Part shown: one piece after another, positions 1 through 8,184 of the stretch | Layout of the letters: each line of letters starts with the position of its first letter | Position numbering within the stretch: the stretch's first letter is position 1 | Source: Thermoflexus hugenholtzii | GTDB taxonomy: Bacteria; Chloroflexota; Anaerolineae; Thermoflexales; Thermoflexaceae | Assembly: GCF_018771565.1 (NCBI RefSeq) | Contig: NZ_CP076326.1 | Span: 62,001 to 126,000, forward strand | Length of the DNA stretch: 64,000 bases | Reading direction: 5' to 3' | Position numbers and translations under genes: made by a program | Notes under the pieces: model-generated | Databases searched by the model: none | Seen by the model: only the letters and a program-made list of their open reading frames with translations | What the model was told of the DNA's origin: nothing

Positions 1-36
1 GGCCTTTCCCTGAGGAAACAGAAAGGAGGGATGGGG

Positions 37-537
37 ATGAGCGAGATCGATGAGCTGTTGCGCCGCAACGAGGCCTACGCGGCCTCCTTCGACCAGGGTC
101 ACCTCCCCGCCGCTCCCTCCCGGCGGCTGGCCATCGTGACCTGCATGGACGCGCGCATCGATGTGCACCGGATCCTGGGCCTGCGGGAGGGGGAGGCGCA
201 CATCCTCCGCAACGCCGGAGGGGTGGTCACGGAGGATGTGATCCGTTCCCTGACGATCTCCCAACGCCTGCTGGGCACGCGGGAGATCATGCTCATCCAT
301 CACACGGACTGCGGCATGCTGACGTTCCGGGATGATGATGTAAAGGATCGCATCCAGGCGGAGATCGGGATCCGGCCGCCCTTCGCCTTCGAGGCCTTCT
401 CCGATCTGGAGGAGGATATCCGACAATCCATCCGGCGGCTTCAGGCCAGCCCCTTCCTGCTCCATAAAGACGCCATCCGCGGCTTCATTTACGACGTGCG
501 CACCGGCCGGCTTCGCGAAGTTCCCATGAATCCCTAA
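37..537 (+). CDS. beta-class carbonic anhydrase
   Basis: Predicted zinc enzyme that interconverts CO2 and bicarbonate in the cytoplasm. The 166-residue protein has the family's metal and catalytic motifs: TCMDAR with Cys36, Asp38 and Arg40, and HHTDCG with His89 and Cys92, giving a Cys-His-Cys zinc site. RNAGGVVT at about 58-65 is the usual active-site strand. The small size resembles the short Rv1284-like clade. I chose the ATG at 37 rather than 31 because AAAGGAGGG (21-29) sits 7 nt before it but directly abuts the earlier ATG. It is the first gene in the window, so its upstream context is unknown. It precedes the complex I operon but is not part of it, because a separate promoter lies downstream. 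Confidence 0.88.
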   Translation: MSEIDELLRRNEAYAASFDQGHLPAAPSRRLAIVTCMDARIDVHRILGLREGEAHILRNAGGVVTEDVIRSLTISQRLLGTREIMLIHHTDCGMLTFRDDDVKDRIQAEIGIRPPFAFEAFSDLEEDIRQSIRRLQASPFLLHKDAIRGFIYDVRTGRLREVPMNP

Positions 538-555
538 CCCTTCCAGAGATGAGCG

Positions 556-738
556 ATGGCGCTCCGGGGGCTCGACCCCAGCTTCTATCCGTCCCCTCGG
601 CTCACCATGCAGGCGCCCCCGGAGCGCCCGGCCGATGTGGCGACGGTGAACCCGAACCCGGATGGGCGGCCCGATGCCCTTGCGGTGGTGGATGTGGATC
701 CCCGTTCCCCCACTTACGGGCAGGTGGATCAGCGGTGA
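556..738 (+). pseudogene. N-terminal remnant of a selenium-binding protein (SBP56 / methanethiol oxidase family)
   Basis: The 60-codon frame encodes DPSFYPSPRLTMQAPPER, then NPNPDGRPDALAVVDVDP and SPTYGQV. This matches my memory of the first 55 or so residues of SBP56-family proteins, which are normally about 450 residues long. After GQV the family sequence is lost and the frame stops at 736-738. Nothing downstream resumes it before nuoA. It is therefore best read as a truncated relic, not a functional gene. No convincing promoter was seen in front of it; it lies 18 nt after the carbonic anhydrase stop. Family recognition is from memory and is moderately firm because several consecutive blocks match. 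Confidence 0.6.
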
Positions 739-747
739 AACAAATGA

Positions 748-906
748 CGATGCGCTGCGGGGTGGTATGCATGGACCGCCGGCCTGATCGCCCGGGTCAT
801 GGATGAGGGCAGTCCCTTGGCCCTTCTCCGACAGGCCGGGGTGAACCTGGACCTCCTCGGGGCGTTCGCGTTGATCGGCCCGGCGCTGCGGACATTTTTT
901 GGATGA
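748..906 (+). pseudogene. unrecognised C-terminal gene remnant
   Basis: This frame opens after a stop at 745-747 and reads about 52 codons to a TGA at 904-906. The product contains AWTAGLIARVMDEGSP and ends with a hydrophobic stretch LLGAFALIGPALRTFFG. There is no plausible start codon with a ribosome binding site. It looks like the tail of a lost membrane or enzyme gene left beside the SBP56 relic, but I cannot name the family. It could equally be chance open frame in GC-rich DNA. Confidence 0.25.
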
Positions 907-983
907 AGGACCTCTTTCAAATTCAGAGTCCCCGTGCGGGGCTTGCAGCCTCCCCCCAATCTTGTTCCGCTGCGCACGAAAGA

Positions 984-1011
984 TTGACGCTCCCTCCCTT
1001 TGTGGTAAAAT
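984..1011 (+). promoter_or_regulatory. sigma-70-type promoter of the nuo operon
   Basis: TTGACG (984-989), a 16-bp spacer, then TAAAAT (1006-1011). Transcription would start near 1018, giving a leader of about 22 nt. This placement argues that nuoA starts at the ATG at 1040 and not at the in-frame ATG at 1010, which lies inside the -10 element. Confidence 0.75.
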
Positions 1012-1039
1012 GAACAAAAGGTTCCCGAGGGGGATATCG

Positions 1040-1411
1040 ATGTCGACGGGGACGTTGCTGGAGTATGTGCCCATCGGGATGTTGCTCCTGATCGGGCTGG
1101 GGATCGGGGGCGTGGCCCTGGTGGCGCCGGCCCTGCTGGCTCCCAAGCGGCCCAGCCGCCGCAAGCATCTCCCCTATGAGTCCGGCATGCTCCCCATCGG
1201 GCCGGCCCAGCGTCGCTTCCCGGTCAAGTTTTACCTCACCGCCCTGCTTTTTATCCTCTTCGACATTGAGATCATCTTTTTCTACCCCTGGGCCCTGCAG
1301 GTGCGGGCGTTGCGGACCCTGGCCCTCGTGGAGATGGGGCTCTTCGTCCTGGTCCTGCTGATCGGGTATGTCTACGCCTGGCGGAAAGGAGCCTTCGAAT
1401 GGGAGCGGTGA
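1040..1411 (+). CDS. nuoA: NADH-quinone oxidoreductase subunit A
   Basis: Small membrane subunit of complex I, which couples NADH oxidation to quinone reduction and proton pumping. The 123-residue protein has three predicted membrane helices (about 10-30, 64-84 and 92-113). It also has the family block [34 protein letters not shown], given here only to locate residues about 45-78; the acidic FDIEI is conserved. The start follows GAGGGGG. It is first in the operon, and its last 13 bases overlap nuoB, which suggests translational coupling. Confidence 0.95.
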   Translation: MSTGTLLEYVPIGMLLLIGLGIGGVALVAPALLAPKRPSRRKHLPYESGMLPIGPAQRRFPVKFYLTALLFILFDIEIIFFYPWALQVRALRTLALVEMGLFVLVLLIGYVYAWRKGAFEWER

Positions 1412-1926
1412 GCGAGCCTTTGACGGGATACAGCCCTTCGGCGCCGGGTCAGAAGAACGGGGAGATGGGGGTGGCTTTGACCACCCTGGAGGAGGCCCTG
1501 GAGTGGGTGGCCGCCTGGGGGCGCACCCGGGCGATGTGGCCGCTGCTCTTCGGCCTGGCCTGCTGCGCCATCGAGATGATGGCCACCCAGGCCAGCCACT
1601 ACGACCTCTCCCGCTTCGGGATGGAGATCATGCGGGCCTCCCCCCGTCAGGCGGATCTCATGATCGTGGCCGGGCGGGTGAGCCGGAAGATGGCCCCGGT
1701 GGTCCGGCGGCTCTACGATCAGATGACCGAGCCCAAGTGGGTGATCGCCATGGGCGATTGCGCCTCCACCGGCGGCGTCTTCAACAACTACGCCATCGTC
1801 CAGGGGGTGGATGAGATCATCCCCGTGGACGTCTACGTCTCCGGCTGCCCCCCGCGCCCGGAGGGCCTGATCGACGGCATCATGCGGCTTCACGAGAAGA
1901 TCCGCCGGGGGAGCCGATCCCGCTGA
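1399..1926 (+). CDS. nuoB: NADH-quinone oxidoreductase subunit B
   Basis: Peripheral-arm subunit that holds iron-sulfur cluster N2, the last electron carrier before quinone. The 175-residue protein shows the paired cysteines Cys55-Cys56 in [10 protein letters not shown], Cys121 in GDCAS and Cys150 in GCPPRPE, which are the four N2 ligands. Its start overlaps the nuoA stop and is preceded by AAGGAG. The N-terminal 25 or so residues are an unconserved extension. Residues are complete, so the subunit should be functional. Confidence 0.97.
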   Translation: MGAVSEPLTGYSPSAPGQKNGEMGVALTTLEEALEWVAAWGRTRAMWPLLFGLACCAIEMMATQASHYDLSRFGMEIMRASPRQADLMIVAGRVSRKMAPVVRRLYDQMTEPKWVIAMGDCASTGGVFNNYAIVQGVDEIIPVDVYVSGCPPRPEGLIDGIMRLHEKIRRGSRSR

Positions 1927-1996
1927 TGGGCGATCGAGGGGCTCCCACCGGCCATGCGCAGGATGTTGCCTGACCCCTGGGAAGAGGAGGACGGCG

Positions 1997-2515
1997 GTGC
2001 CTATCCCTGAGGTGATCGAGCGGGTGCGCGCGCGGTTCGGCGAGGCGGTTCAGGAGGTCATCGAGTTCCGGGGAGAGACCACCCTGGTGGTCCGCCGGGA
2101 GGCCCTGGTGGAGATCTGCCGCTTCCTGCGGGATGATCCGGCGTGCCGCTTCAATTTCCTGTCCGACCTGTGCGCAGTGGATTACTGGCCGGAGCGTCCC
2201 CGCTTCGCGGTGAACTATCATCTTTACTCCCTCCCGCACAACCTCCGGCTGCGGGTGAAGGTCTTCCTGGAGGAAGAGGACCCGGTGGTCCCTACGGTGA
2301 CCGGGATCTGGCCCACGGCGAACTGGCACGAGCGCGAGGTCTATGATCTCTTCGGCATCCGCTTCGAGGGCCACCCCGACCTGCGCCGCATTCTGTTGCC
2401 GGAGGACTGGGAGGGGCATCCCCTGCGGCGGGATCACCCGCTGGTGGTGGAGCCGGTTCAGTTCTCCTTCAACTGGCGGGAGATCGACGCCCGCAAACCC
2501 TACGCGCGGGAATGA
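1997..2515 (+). CDS. nuoC: NADH-quinone oxidoreductase subunit C (30 kDa type)
   Basis: Peripheral-arm structural subunit near the quinone site. The 172-residue product begins at a GTG preceded by GAGGAGG. It carries the 30-kDa subunit signature ERE-VYDLFGIRFEGHPDLRRILLPEDWEGHPLRRD in its C-terminal third (about residues 113-148), here cited only as a landmark. It is a separate gene and not fused to nuoD as in enterobacteria. It follows nuoB after 70 nt. Confidence 0.95.
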   Translation: MPIPEVIERVRARFGEAVQEVIEFRGETTLVVRREALVEICRFLRDDPACRFNFLSDLCAVDYWPERPRFAVNYHLYSLPHNLRLRVKVFLEEEDPVVPTVTGIWPTANWHEREVYDLFGIRFEGHPDLRRILLPEDWEGHPLRRDHPLVVEPVQFSFNWREIDARKPYARE

Positions 2516-2526
2516 GAGGGCCGGCC

Positions 2527-3768
2527 ATGGCCATCCGGGAAGGTGAGGTTCAGGCGTTCACCCTGGAGCAGCTGAAGCATCTGGTCTCCGAGCGCGCCCT
2601 GCGCGGGGAGACCATCCTCCTCAACGTCGGGCCCCAGCATCCCAGCACCCATGGCGTGTTGCGCCTGCTGGTGGAGCTGGACGGGGAGACCATCGTCTCC
2701 GTGGTCCCGGACATCGGGTATCTCCACACTGGCATCGAGAAGCACTGCGAGTCCAAAACCTACACCAAGATCATCCCCCTCACGGATCGCATCGATTACC
2801 TCTCCCCGATGTCCAACAACCTGGCCTACGTGATGGCCGTGGAGAAGCTGATGGGGGTGGAGGTCCCCCTGCGGGCCCAGTATATCCGGGTCATCCTGAC
2901 AGAGCTGCAGCGCATCGCCAGCCACCTGGTCTGGCTGGGGACCCATGCCCTGGACATCGCGGCGATGAGCGTGTTCCTGTATTGCTTCCGCGAGCGGGAG
3001 ATGATCCTGGATATCTTCGAGATGGTCTCCGGCCAGCGGATGATGGTTTCTTATTTCCGGGTCGGCGGGCTGTGGCGGGACGTCCCTGAGGGGTTCGAGG
3101 AAGCGGTGCGGGCTTTCCTGAAGATCATGCCGGCGCGGATCAACGAATACGAGCGTTTGCTCAAGAAGAACCCGCTCTGGCTCCGGCGGACGAAGGGGGT
3201 GGGCGTGATCTCCCCGGAGGACGCCATCGCCTGGGGCGTCACCGGCCCCTCCCTGCGGGGCTCCGGGGTGAACTACGACGTCCGCAAGGCCCAGCCGTAT
3301 TCCTCTTATGATCATTTCGAGTTCGATGTGCCGCTGGGGGAGAACGGGGATGTCTATGACCGCTTCATGGTGCGCATCGAGGAGATGCGCCAGAGCCTGC
3401 GCATCATCGACCAGGCCCTGCGGCGTCTCCCCAAGGGTCCTTACATCACCCCGGACCGCAAGGTGACGCCGCCGCCGAAGGAGGAGCTGGCCTGGAGCAT
3501 GGAGGCGCTGATCCATCACTTCAAGTTCTGGACGGAGGGCTTCAGCCCGCCGCCGGGCGAGGTCTATCACGCCGTGGAATCCCCGCGCGGGGAGTTCGGG
3601 GTTTACATCAACAGCGATGGCTCGCCGAAGCCTCGCCGGGTCCATTTCCGGGCTCCTTCCTTCGTGAACCTGCAGGCCCTCCCGATCATGGCCAAGGGAT
3701 GCCTGGTGGCCGATCTCGTGGCCATCATCGGCAGCATCGACATCGTGCTGGGGGAGGTGGATCGCTGA
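2527..3768 (+). CDS. nuoD: NADH-quinone oxidoreductase subunit D (49 kDa type)
   Basis: Peripheral-arm subunit that lines the quinone chamber; it descends from the large subunit of NiFe hydrogenases. The 413-residue protein has the family blocks VGPQHPSTHGVLR near the N terminus, SHLVWLGTHALD, and a C-terminal GEFGVY...RPRRVHFRAPSF region. The nickel-binding cysteines of hydrogenases are absent, as expected. I chose the ATG at 2527, with GAGAGGG 6 nt upstream, over the ATG at 2512, which overlaps the nuoC stop but has no purine-rich site. After it the operon is interrupted by two genes not belonging to complex I. Confidence 0.96.
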   Translation: MAIREGEVQAFTLEQLKHLVSERALRGETILLNVGPQHPSTHGVLRLLVELDGETIVSVVPDIGYLHTGIEKHCESKTYTKIIPLTDRIDYLSPMSNNLAYVMAVEKLMGVEVPLRAQYIRVILTELQRIASHLVWLGTHALDIAAMSVFLYCFREREMILDIFEMVSGQRMMVSYFRVGGLWRDVPEGFEEAVRAFLKIMPARINEYERLLKKNPLWLRRTKGVGVISPEDAIAWGVTGPSLRGSGVNYDVRKAQPYSSYDHFEFDVPLGENGDVYDRFMVRIEEMRQSLRIIDQALRRLPKGPYITPDRKVTPPPKEELAWSMEALIHHFKFWTEGFSPPPGEVYHAVESPRGEFGVYINSDGSPKPRRVHFRAPSFVNLQALPIMAKGCLVADLVAIIGSIDIVLGEVDR

Positions 3769-3811
3769 GGGGACCGGTTCGCCGGCCTCTCCTCAAGTCA
3801 GGAGGTGAGGG

Positions 3812-4639
3812 ATGCCGGAGGTGGTGATCCGCGGACGCCGCATGTTCTACGAGGAGCACGGGAGAGGGTTCCCGGTGCTGTTTGGGCACAGCTACCTGTG
3901 GGATGCCCGGATGTGGGAGCCCCAGGTGGCCGTCCTCTCGCGGGCCTACCGCTGCATCGTGCCGGAGATCTGGGCCCACGGCCGCTCAGACCCTCCGCCG
4001 CATTCGCCCTACTCGGTGGATGAGCTGGCGGAGGACATGTGGGCTTTCGCCCAGGCCCTGGGGCTTTCCCGGTTCGCGGTGGTCGGCCTCTCGGTGGGCG
4101 GGATGTGGGGGATGCGCCTGGCCCTGAACCACCCGGAGGCCGTCGCCGCCCTGGTGCTGATGGACACTGATGCGGGGGCGGAGCCGGAGGAATCCCGGCA
4201 GCGCTATTTCGCCATGATGGCCGCCGTGGAGCAGGCCGGGGCGCTCCCTCCGCCCATCCTGGAGGCGCTGGTGCCCTTCTTTTTCTCGCCGGTCACGGTC
4301 CAGCGGGACCCGGAGCTCATCGCCCGGTTCAAGGCGGCCCTCGCGGCCATCCCGCCGGAGCGCCTGCCGGGGATTTTGGCCATCGGGCGCGGGATCTTCA
4401 GCCGGACCTCGGTACTGGAGCGGCTGGGGGAGATCCGGGCGCCGACCCTGGTGGTGGTGGGGGCCGATGATGTCTCGCGACCCCCTCATGAGGCGGAGCG
4501 GATGGCTCGGGCGATCCCGGGGGCGCGCCTGGAGATCATCCCGGAGGCCGGGCACATCGCCAACCTGGAGCGCCCGGACGTGGTGACGCCGCTGCTGGAG
4601 TCCTTCCTGGCCCAGGCTCTGGGGGAGGGCGCCCGATGA
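3812..4639 (+). CDS. alpha/beta-fold hydrolase within the nuo operon
   Basis: Predicted soluble serine hydrolase of 275 residues; substrate unknown. The nucleophile elbow GLSVGG places the catalytic serine at 94. Asp219 or Asp220 in GADD and His248 in EAGHIAN complete a likely triad. The N-terminal LFGHSYLWDARMW fits the oxyanion region of the family. Start is preceded by AGGAGGTGAGG. It sits between nuoD and nuoE, and its last four bases (ATGA) are the start of the next gene. Cotranscription with complex I is therefore likely, but no complex I role is known for this family. It may be a hitchhiking gene. Confidence 0.88.
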   Translation: MPEVVIRGRRMFYEEHGRGFPVLFGHSYLWDARMWEPQVAVLSRAYRCIVPEIWAHGRSDPPPHSPYSVDELAEDMWAFAQALGLSRFAVVGLSVGGMWGMRLALNHPEAVAALVLMDTDAGAEPEESRQRYFAMMAAVEQAGALPPPILEALVPFFFSPVTVQRDPELIARFKAALAAIPPERLPGILAIGRGIFSRTSVLERLGEIRAPTLVVVGADDVSRPPHEAERMARAIPGARLEIIPEAGHIANLERPDVVTPLLESFLAQALGEGAR

Positions 4640-5244
4640 GCGGGCAGATCACCGATCGCTACGCCCGGCAGATCCTGGACGCCGCCCGATCCCTGATCGG
4701 GCCGGAGGCCTATCGGGATGCGCTGCGCAAGGCCGGGCTGACGCGGTATGAGGAGGCCTTGCCGCCCCTCAGCCCGGAGCCCGGGATCACCTTCGAGGAG
4801 ATCTCCGCCTTCTGCCAGGCGATCCGGGAGCGCTTCGGCCCGGATGGGGGGTGGATGCTGCGCCGGATCGGCCATGAGGTTCTCCAGCGGGATCTCCAGG
4901 CCTACGGCTGGGTGGCGAACCTGATCCGGCTGGTCTCCGGGATCCTGCAGGCACCCCGGGAGCGGGTTTACAACGCCTGGCAGCGGGCCGCCGCGGTGGT
5001 CCGCACGGAGACCGGCTCCTCCCCTCAGGTATGGCGGGAAGGGGACCGGGTTTACTGGGAAAACCCCTCCTGTCCTTACTGCGTGGGGGTGAGTTGTGCG
5101 GAGCCTTGCTGCGATCTTCCCGCCGGCGTGCTCGAGGCCCTCACCGCCTGGGTCCTGGAGCGGCCGGTGGAGGCGATTCGGGTGATGGAAGAGTCCTGTC
5201 GCGGCCGCGGGGAGCCGGCCTGTCGATACCGGGTTGAATGGTGA
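4636..5244 (+). CDS. V4R-like domain protein within the nuo operon
   Basis: Unnamed 202-residue protein. The C-terminal half resembles the V4R (4-vinyl reductase) small-molecule-binding domain, ending with the typical EESCRGRGEPACRYRV. A cysteine-rich patch CPYCVGVSCAEPCC (about residues 146-159) could bind metal or a hydrophobic ligand, as V4R domains do in XylR/DmpR-type sensors. No DNA-binding or membrane segment is visible. The start codon overlaps the hydrolase stop (ATGA), so the pair is translationally coupled. The gap to nuoE is 69 nt. The family call is moderate. A role in complex I assembly or in sensing is possible but unsupported. Confidence 0.6.
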   Translation: MSGQITDRYARQILDAARSLIGPEAYRDALRKAGLTRYEEALPPLSPEPGITFEEISAFCQAIRERFGPDGGWMLRRIGHEVLQRDLQAYGWVANLIRLVSGILQAPRERVYNAWQRAAAVVRTETGSSPQVWREGDRVYWENPSCPYCVGVSCAEPCCDLPAGVLEALTAWVLERPVEAIRVMEESCRGRGEPACRYRVEW

Positions 5245-5313
5245 GGGGGGCAGGGCCTCGCGTGAACGTGCCCCTGCGAGCCGGGTTTCCCACTTCGGAT
5301 CGAGGTGGAAGGG

Positions 5314-5790
5314 ATGCTTCGGGAGAAATACGCGCAAGAGATCGAGGCGATCCTGGCGAAGTATCCGGTCAAGCGCTCGGCGGTGCTGCCGTTGCTCTAC
5401 CTGGTGCAACGGGAATACGGCTACTGCACGGAGGAGGGCATCCAGGAGGTGGCGGAGATCACCGGGGTCAGCCCCACGGAGGTCCGGGAGGTGGTGGGCT
5501 TCTACACTCTTTTCTATGACCACCCCATCGGACGCCATTTGATTCAAATCTGCGACGATCTCCCCTGCGCGTTGCGGGGCGCGGAGGATCTGGTGGCCCA
5601 TGCGACGCGCCGTCTGGGGGTGCGTCCGGGCGAGACCACGCCGGACGGCCGGTTCACCCTAGAGACGGTGATGTGCATCGGGGCGTGCCATCGTGCGCCG
5701 GCGATGCAGGTGGACCTGGAGTTTGTGGAGAACGTGACGCCGGAGGTCTTCGATCGGATTGTGGAAGATCTCTCCCGGGATGGGATGTGA
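5314..5790 (+). CDS. nuoE: NADH-quinone oxidoreductase subunit E (24 kDa type)
   Basis: NADH-module subunit with a thioredoxin-like [2Fe-2S] domain (cluster N1a). The 158-residue product has ligands Cys80 and Cys85 in CDDLPC and Cys121 and Cys125 in CIGAC. The N-terminal helical part (about 1-70) matches the family. I chose the ATG at 5314 with GAGGTGGAAGGG upstream over an in-frame GTG at 5305. Its stop TGA shares a base with the nuoF ATG. Confidence 0.95.
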   Translation: MLREKYAQEIEAILAKYPVKRSAVLPLLYLVQREYGYCTEEGIQEVAEITGVSPTEVREVVGFYTLFYDHPIGRHLIQICDDLPCALRGAEDLVAHATRRLGVRPGETTPDGRFTLETVMCIGACHRAPAMQVDLEFVENVTPEVFDRIVEDLSRDGM

Positions 5791-7076
5791 TGGGGCGCTA
5801 TATCCTGTTGCGGCATCGGGAGATCCCCGACCTCCACCGGCTGGAGGTGTATGTCCGCCACGGGGGCTATGAGGCCTGGCGGAAGGCCCTCACGGCCATG
5901 ACCCCGGAGCAGGTCATCGAGGAGGTGAAGGCCTCGGGCCTGCGGGGGCGGGGCGGGGCGGGCTTCCCCACCGGGATGAAATGGTCCTTCGTGCCGAAGG
6001 ATGTTTTCCCCAAATACGTGGTGGTCAACGCCGATGAGTCCGAGCCCGGGACCTTCAAGGACCGGGAGATCATGGAGGGGAACCCCCATCAGTTGATCGA
6101 GGGGGCTCTTCTGGCGGCTTACGCCATCCAGGCGGAGCGGGTCTACGTTTACGTGCGGGGGGAATACCGTTCGGTGGCCCGTCGGCTGGAGGCGGCCATC
6201 GCCGAGGCTTACGCCGCCGGCTTCATCGGCCGCAACGTCCTGGGCACCGGCTACTCGGTGGAGATGTTCGTCCACCTGGGGGCCGGGGCCTATATCTGCG
6301 GGGAGGAGACCGCCCTTCTGGAGTCCCTGGAGGGGAAGATCGGCCACCCTCGGGTGCGCCCGCCCTTCCCGGCCACCCACGGCCTCTACGGCAAGCCGAC
6401 GGTGGTCAACAACGTGGAGACCCTGGCCAACGTCCCGCCCATCATTCTCCACGGGGCGGCCTGGTATCGGGCCATGGGGACGGAGAAGAGCCCGGGCCCC
6501 AAGATCTTCTGCCTGAGCGGGCGGGTGCGCCGGCCCGGAAACTACGAGGCGGAGCTGGGCAAGATCACCTTCCGGGATCTGATCTTCGGGGAGGAATACG
6601 GGCAGGGCCTCCTGGAAGAGGGGCGCGCGGTGAAGGCCATCCTCCCCGCCGGGGCCTCCGCCCCCATGCTGCCTCCCTCCGCCCTGGACACGCCTCTGGA
6701 TTACGAGTCCGTCCAGGCCGCGGGCTCCATACTGGGCTCGGCCTCCATCATCGTCCTGGACGACACGGTGGACATCGTCTGGGCGGCTTACAAGATGATC
6801 CGCTTCTTCCAGCATGAGTCCTGCGGCAAGTGCACGCCGTGCCGGGAGGGGACTTACTGGCTGCGGCGGGTCTACGAGCGGATCGTCGCCGGGCGCGGGC
6901 GGCCGGGGGACGCTGATCTTCTGGAGAGCATCGCTCGCCAGATGGCGGGCAAGACCCTGTGCCCGCTGGGGGACTTCGCCACCAGCCCGGTCCTCTCCAG
7001 CCTGAAACACTTCCGGAAGGAATACGAGGCCTACCTCCGGCGCACGATCGAGGCGCCGGTGGGAGCGCCTGCATGA
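5790..7076 (+). CDS. nuoF: NADH-quinone oxidoreductase subunit F (51 kDa type)
   Basis: NADH-oxidising subunit that binds FMN and cluster N3. The 428-residue product has the FMN/NADH loop [13 protein letters not shown] (about 50-62) and [19 protein letters not shown] (about 165-183). The cluster N3 motif [12 protein letters not shown] is followed by a fourth cysteine in TLCPLGD. Start and stop of nuoE overlap as TGATG. Downstream, 96 nt separate it from a two-gene insertion that splits nuoF from nuoG. Confidence 0.97.
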   Translation: MGRYILLRHREIPDLHRLEVYVRHGGYEAWRKALTAMTPEQVIEEVKASGLRGRGGAGFPTGMKWSFVPKDVFPKYVVVNADESEPGTFKDREIMEGNPHQLIEGALLAAYAIQAERVYVYVRGEYRSVARRLEAAIAEAYAAGFIGRNVLGTGYSVEMFVHLGAGAYICGEETALLESLEGKIGHPRVRPPFPATHGLYGKPTVVNNVETLANVPPIILHGAAWYRAMGTEKSPGPKIFCLSGRVRRPGNYEAELGKITFRDLIFGEEYGQGLLEEGRAVKAILPAGASAPMLPPSALDTPLDYESVQAAGSILGSASIIVLDDTVDIVWAAYKMIRFFQHESCGKCTPCREGTYWLRRVYERIVAGRGRPGDADLLESIARQMAGKTLCPLGDFATSPVLSSLKHFRKEYEAYLRRTIEAPVGAPA

Positions 7077-7172
7077 GCGGGGGCCGTCCGCGGATGGGGA
7101 GCACGAATACACGGGAGAAAGGATAAGAGCGATGGCGATCGCTTCGATCCAGCGCGGCGGCTGGAGGGGACG

Positions 7173-7460
7173 ATGCCTCGGGCGTCTTTCGCATGGAGCG
7201 GGGACTTAACGGAAGAGGAGATCCGGCGAATCCTTCGCGAGGGGGATCCGGAGGAGCGGGCCCGGCTCATCGGGCGGATCGTCTCCGAGGCCCCCTTCGA
7301 GGAGATCTGGCGATATGTCACGCCTGCTGAGATCGCCGCGAACTGGCCGGTGGTCCGCCGTTACATCTGGCCGCCGGACCTTCGCGAGATCTGGGAATGG
7401 GGGCTCCGTGTCTGGGGATATGAGGTCGCTTCTGACGCCCCTTCAGGAGAGGGTGCTTAA
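7173..7460 (+). CDS. small acidic protein paired with an AbiEii-like nucleotidyltransferase (putative antitoxin)
   Basis: 95-residue protein of unknown family. Its sequence is helical and acidic (LTEEEIRRILREGDPEERARLIGRIVSEAP), then rich in Trp (EEIWRYVTPAEIAANWP, IWPPDLREIWEW). It resembles the small partner genes that commonly precede stand-alone AbiEii/MenA-type nucleotidyltransferases. The start is preceded by GGAGGGGACG. The next gene starts inside its 3' end (41-bp overlap), which is typical of toxin-antitoxin couples. Antitoxin function is inferred from position only. Another reading is an accessory subunit that guides the nucleotidyltransferase to a substrate. Confidence 0.55.
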   Translation: MPRASFAWSGDLTEEEIRRILREGDPEERARLIGRIVSEAPFEEIWRYVTPAEIAANWPVVRRYIWPPDLREIWEWGLRVWGYEVASDAPSGEGA

Positions 7461-8184
7461 AGCGTTCTTCGCCATGCCCCTCTCCCGGGGGTTCGTGCTG
7501 ACCGGTGGGACCGCGCTGGCTGCCTTCTACCTGTTCCATCGGATCAGCGAGGATCTGGATCTTTTCACGCCGAACCCGGAGGATATGCAGGATGTGGAGC
7601 GTGGGGTGAGCGACATCGCCCGCCGGGAAGGGCTGACGGTGGAGCTCGAGCGCCGCTCGCCCTTTTTCTGTCGCGCCTTCCTCTTCGAATCCAGGGATCA
7701 GCCACCTCTCAAGGTGGATCTGGTGTATGATCCCGGACCATGGTTTGGCTCCCCCATGGAGTGGGAGGGAATACGGGTGGATTCTCTGGAAAACATCGCG
7801 GCTAACAAAGTGACGGCCCTGATGAGCCGTGGCGAGATGCGGGATTTCATCGATCTCTACTTCATTTTGAGGGAGACGGATTTGGATTTCGATCACTTGC
7901 TGATCCTGGCTCGTCAGAAGGATCCGGGACTGAGGGAGTTCTATCTGGCGGGCTTCATTTATCAGCAACTGAAACGAATGCGGGCCCTCCCGCCTCTCCT
8001 TAAGCCTCTGGATCTGGAGGACTTCCGACGGTTCTACACCGATCTGGCGGAGGCGCTGGCGCGCCGCTCCAGGCCGGATGGTCCTGGAGGACGCGAGGGA
8101 CGATCAGACATCCCGGCGCGATACCCTTTCGCGTCGAACTCGCTGATGAGGGATGAAGGATGGCCGGAACGGTGCGGATCCTGA
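7420..8184 (+). CDS. AbiEii/AbiGii-type nucleotidyltransferase
   Basis: 254-residue member of the DUF1814/AbiEii nucleotidyltransferase family, whose toxin members can modify tRNA or proteins. It has GGTALAAFYLFHRISEDLDLF with Gly29-Gly30 and the metal-binding Asp45 and Asp47, a third acidic residue Asp100 in LKVDL, and the family block ENIAANKVTALMSRGEMRDFIDLYFI. The ATG at 7420 overlaps the small upstream partner; an in-frame GTG at 7408 is possible. Its last 25 bases overlap the start of nuoG, so it is locked inside the complex I operon. The final 30 or so residues are low-complexity and read through the nuoG ribosome-binding region, suggesting an extended C terminus after insertion. Confidence 0.85.
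   Translation: MRSLLTPLQERVLKAFFAMPLSRGFVLTGGTALAAFYLFHRISEDLDLFTPNPEDMQDVERGVSDIARREGLTVELERRSPFFCRAFLFESRDQPPLKVDLVYDPGPWFGSPMEWEGIRVDSLENIAANKVTALMSRGEMRDFIDLYFILRETDLDFDHLLILARQKDPGLREFYLAGFIYQQLKRMRALPPLLKPLDLEDFRRFYTDLAEALARRSRPDGPGGREGRSDIPARYPFASNSLMRDEGWPERCGS

Noticed and set aside
1010-1039. Earlier ATG start for nuoA at 1010
   Set aside because: It lies within the -10 element of the promoter and would not be on the transcript.
7131-7208. Short frame starting ATGGCGATCGCT after GAGAAAGGATAAG
   Set aside because: 25 codons, no similarity to nuoG or a known peptide. It overlaps the start of the putative antitoxin gene in another frame.
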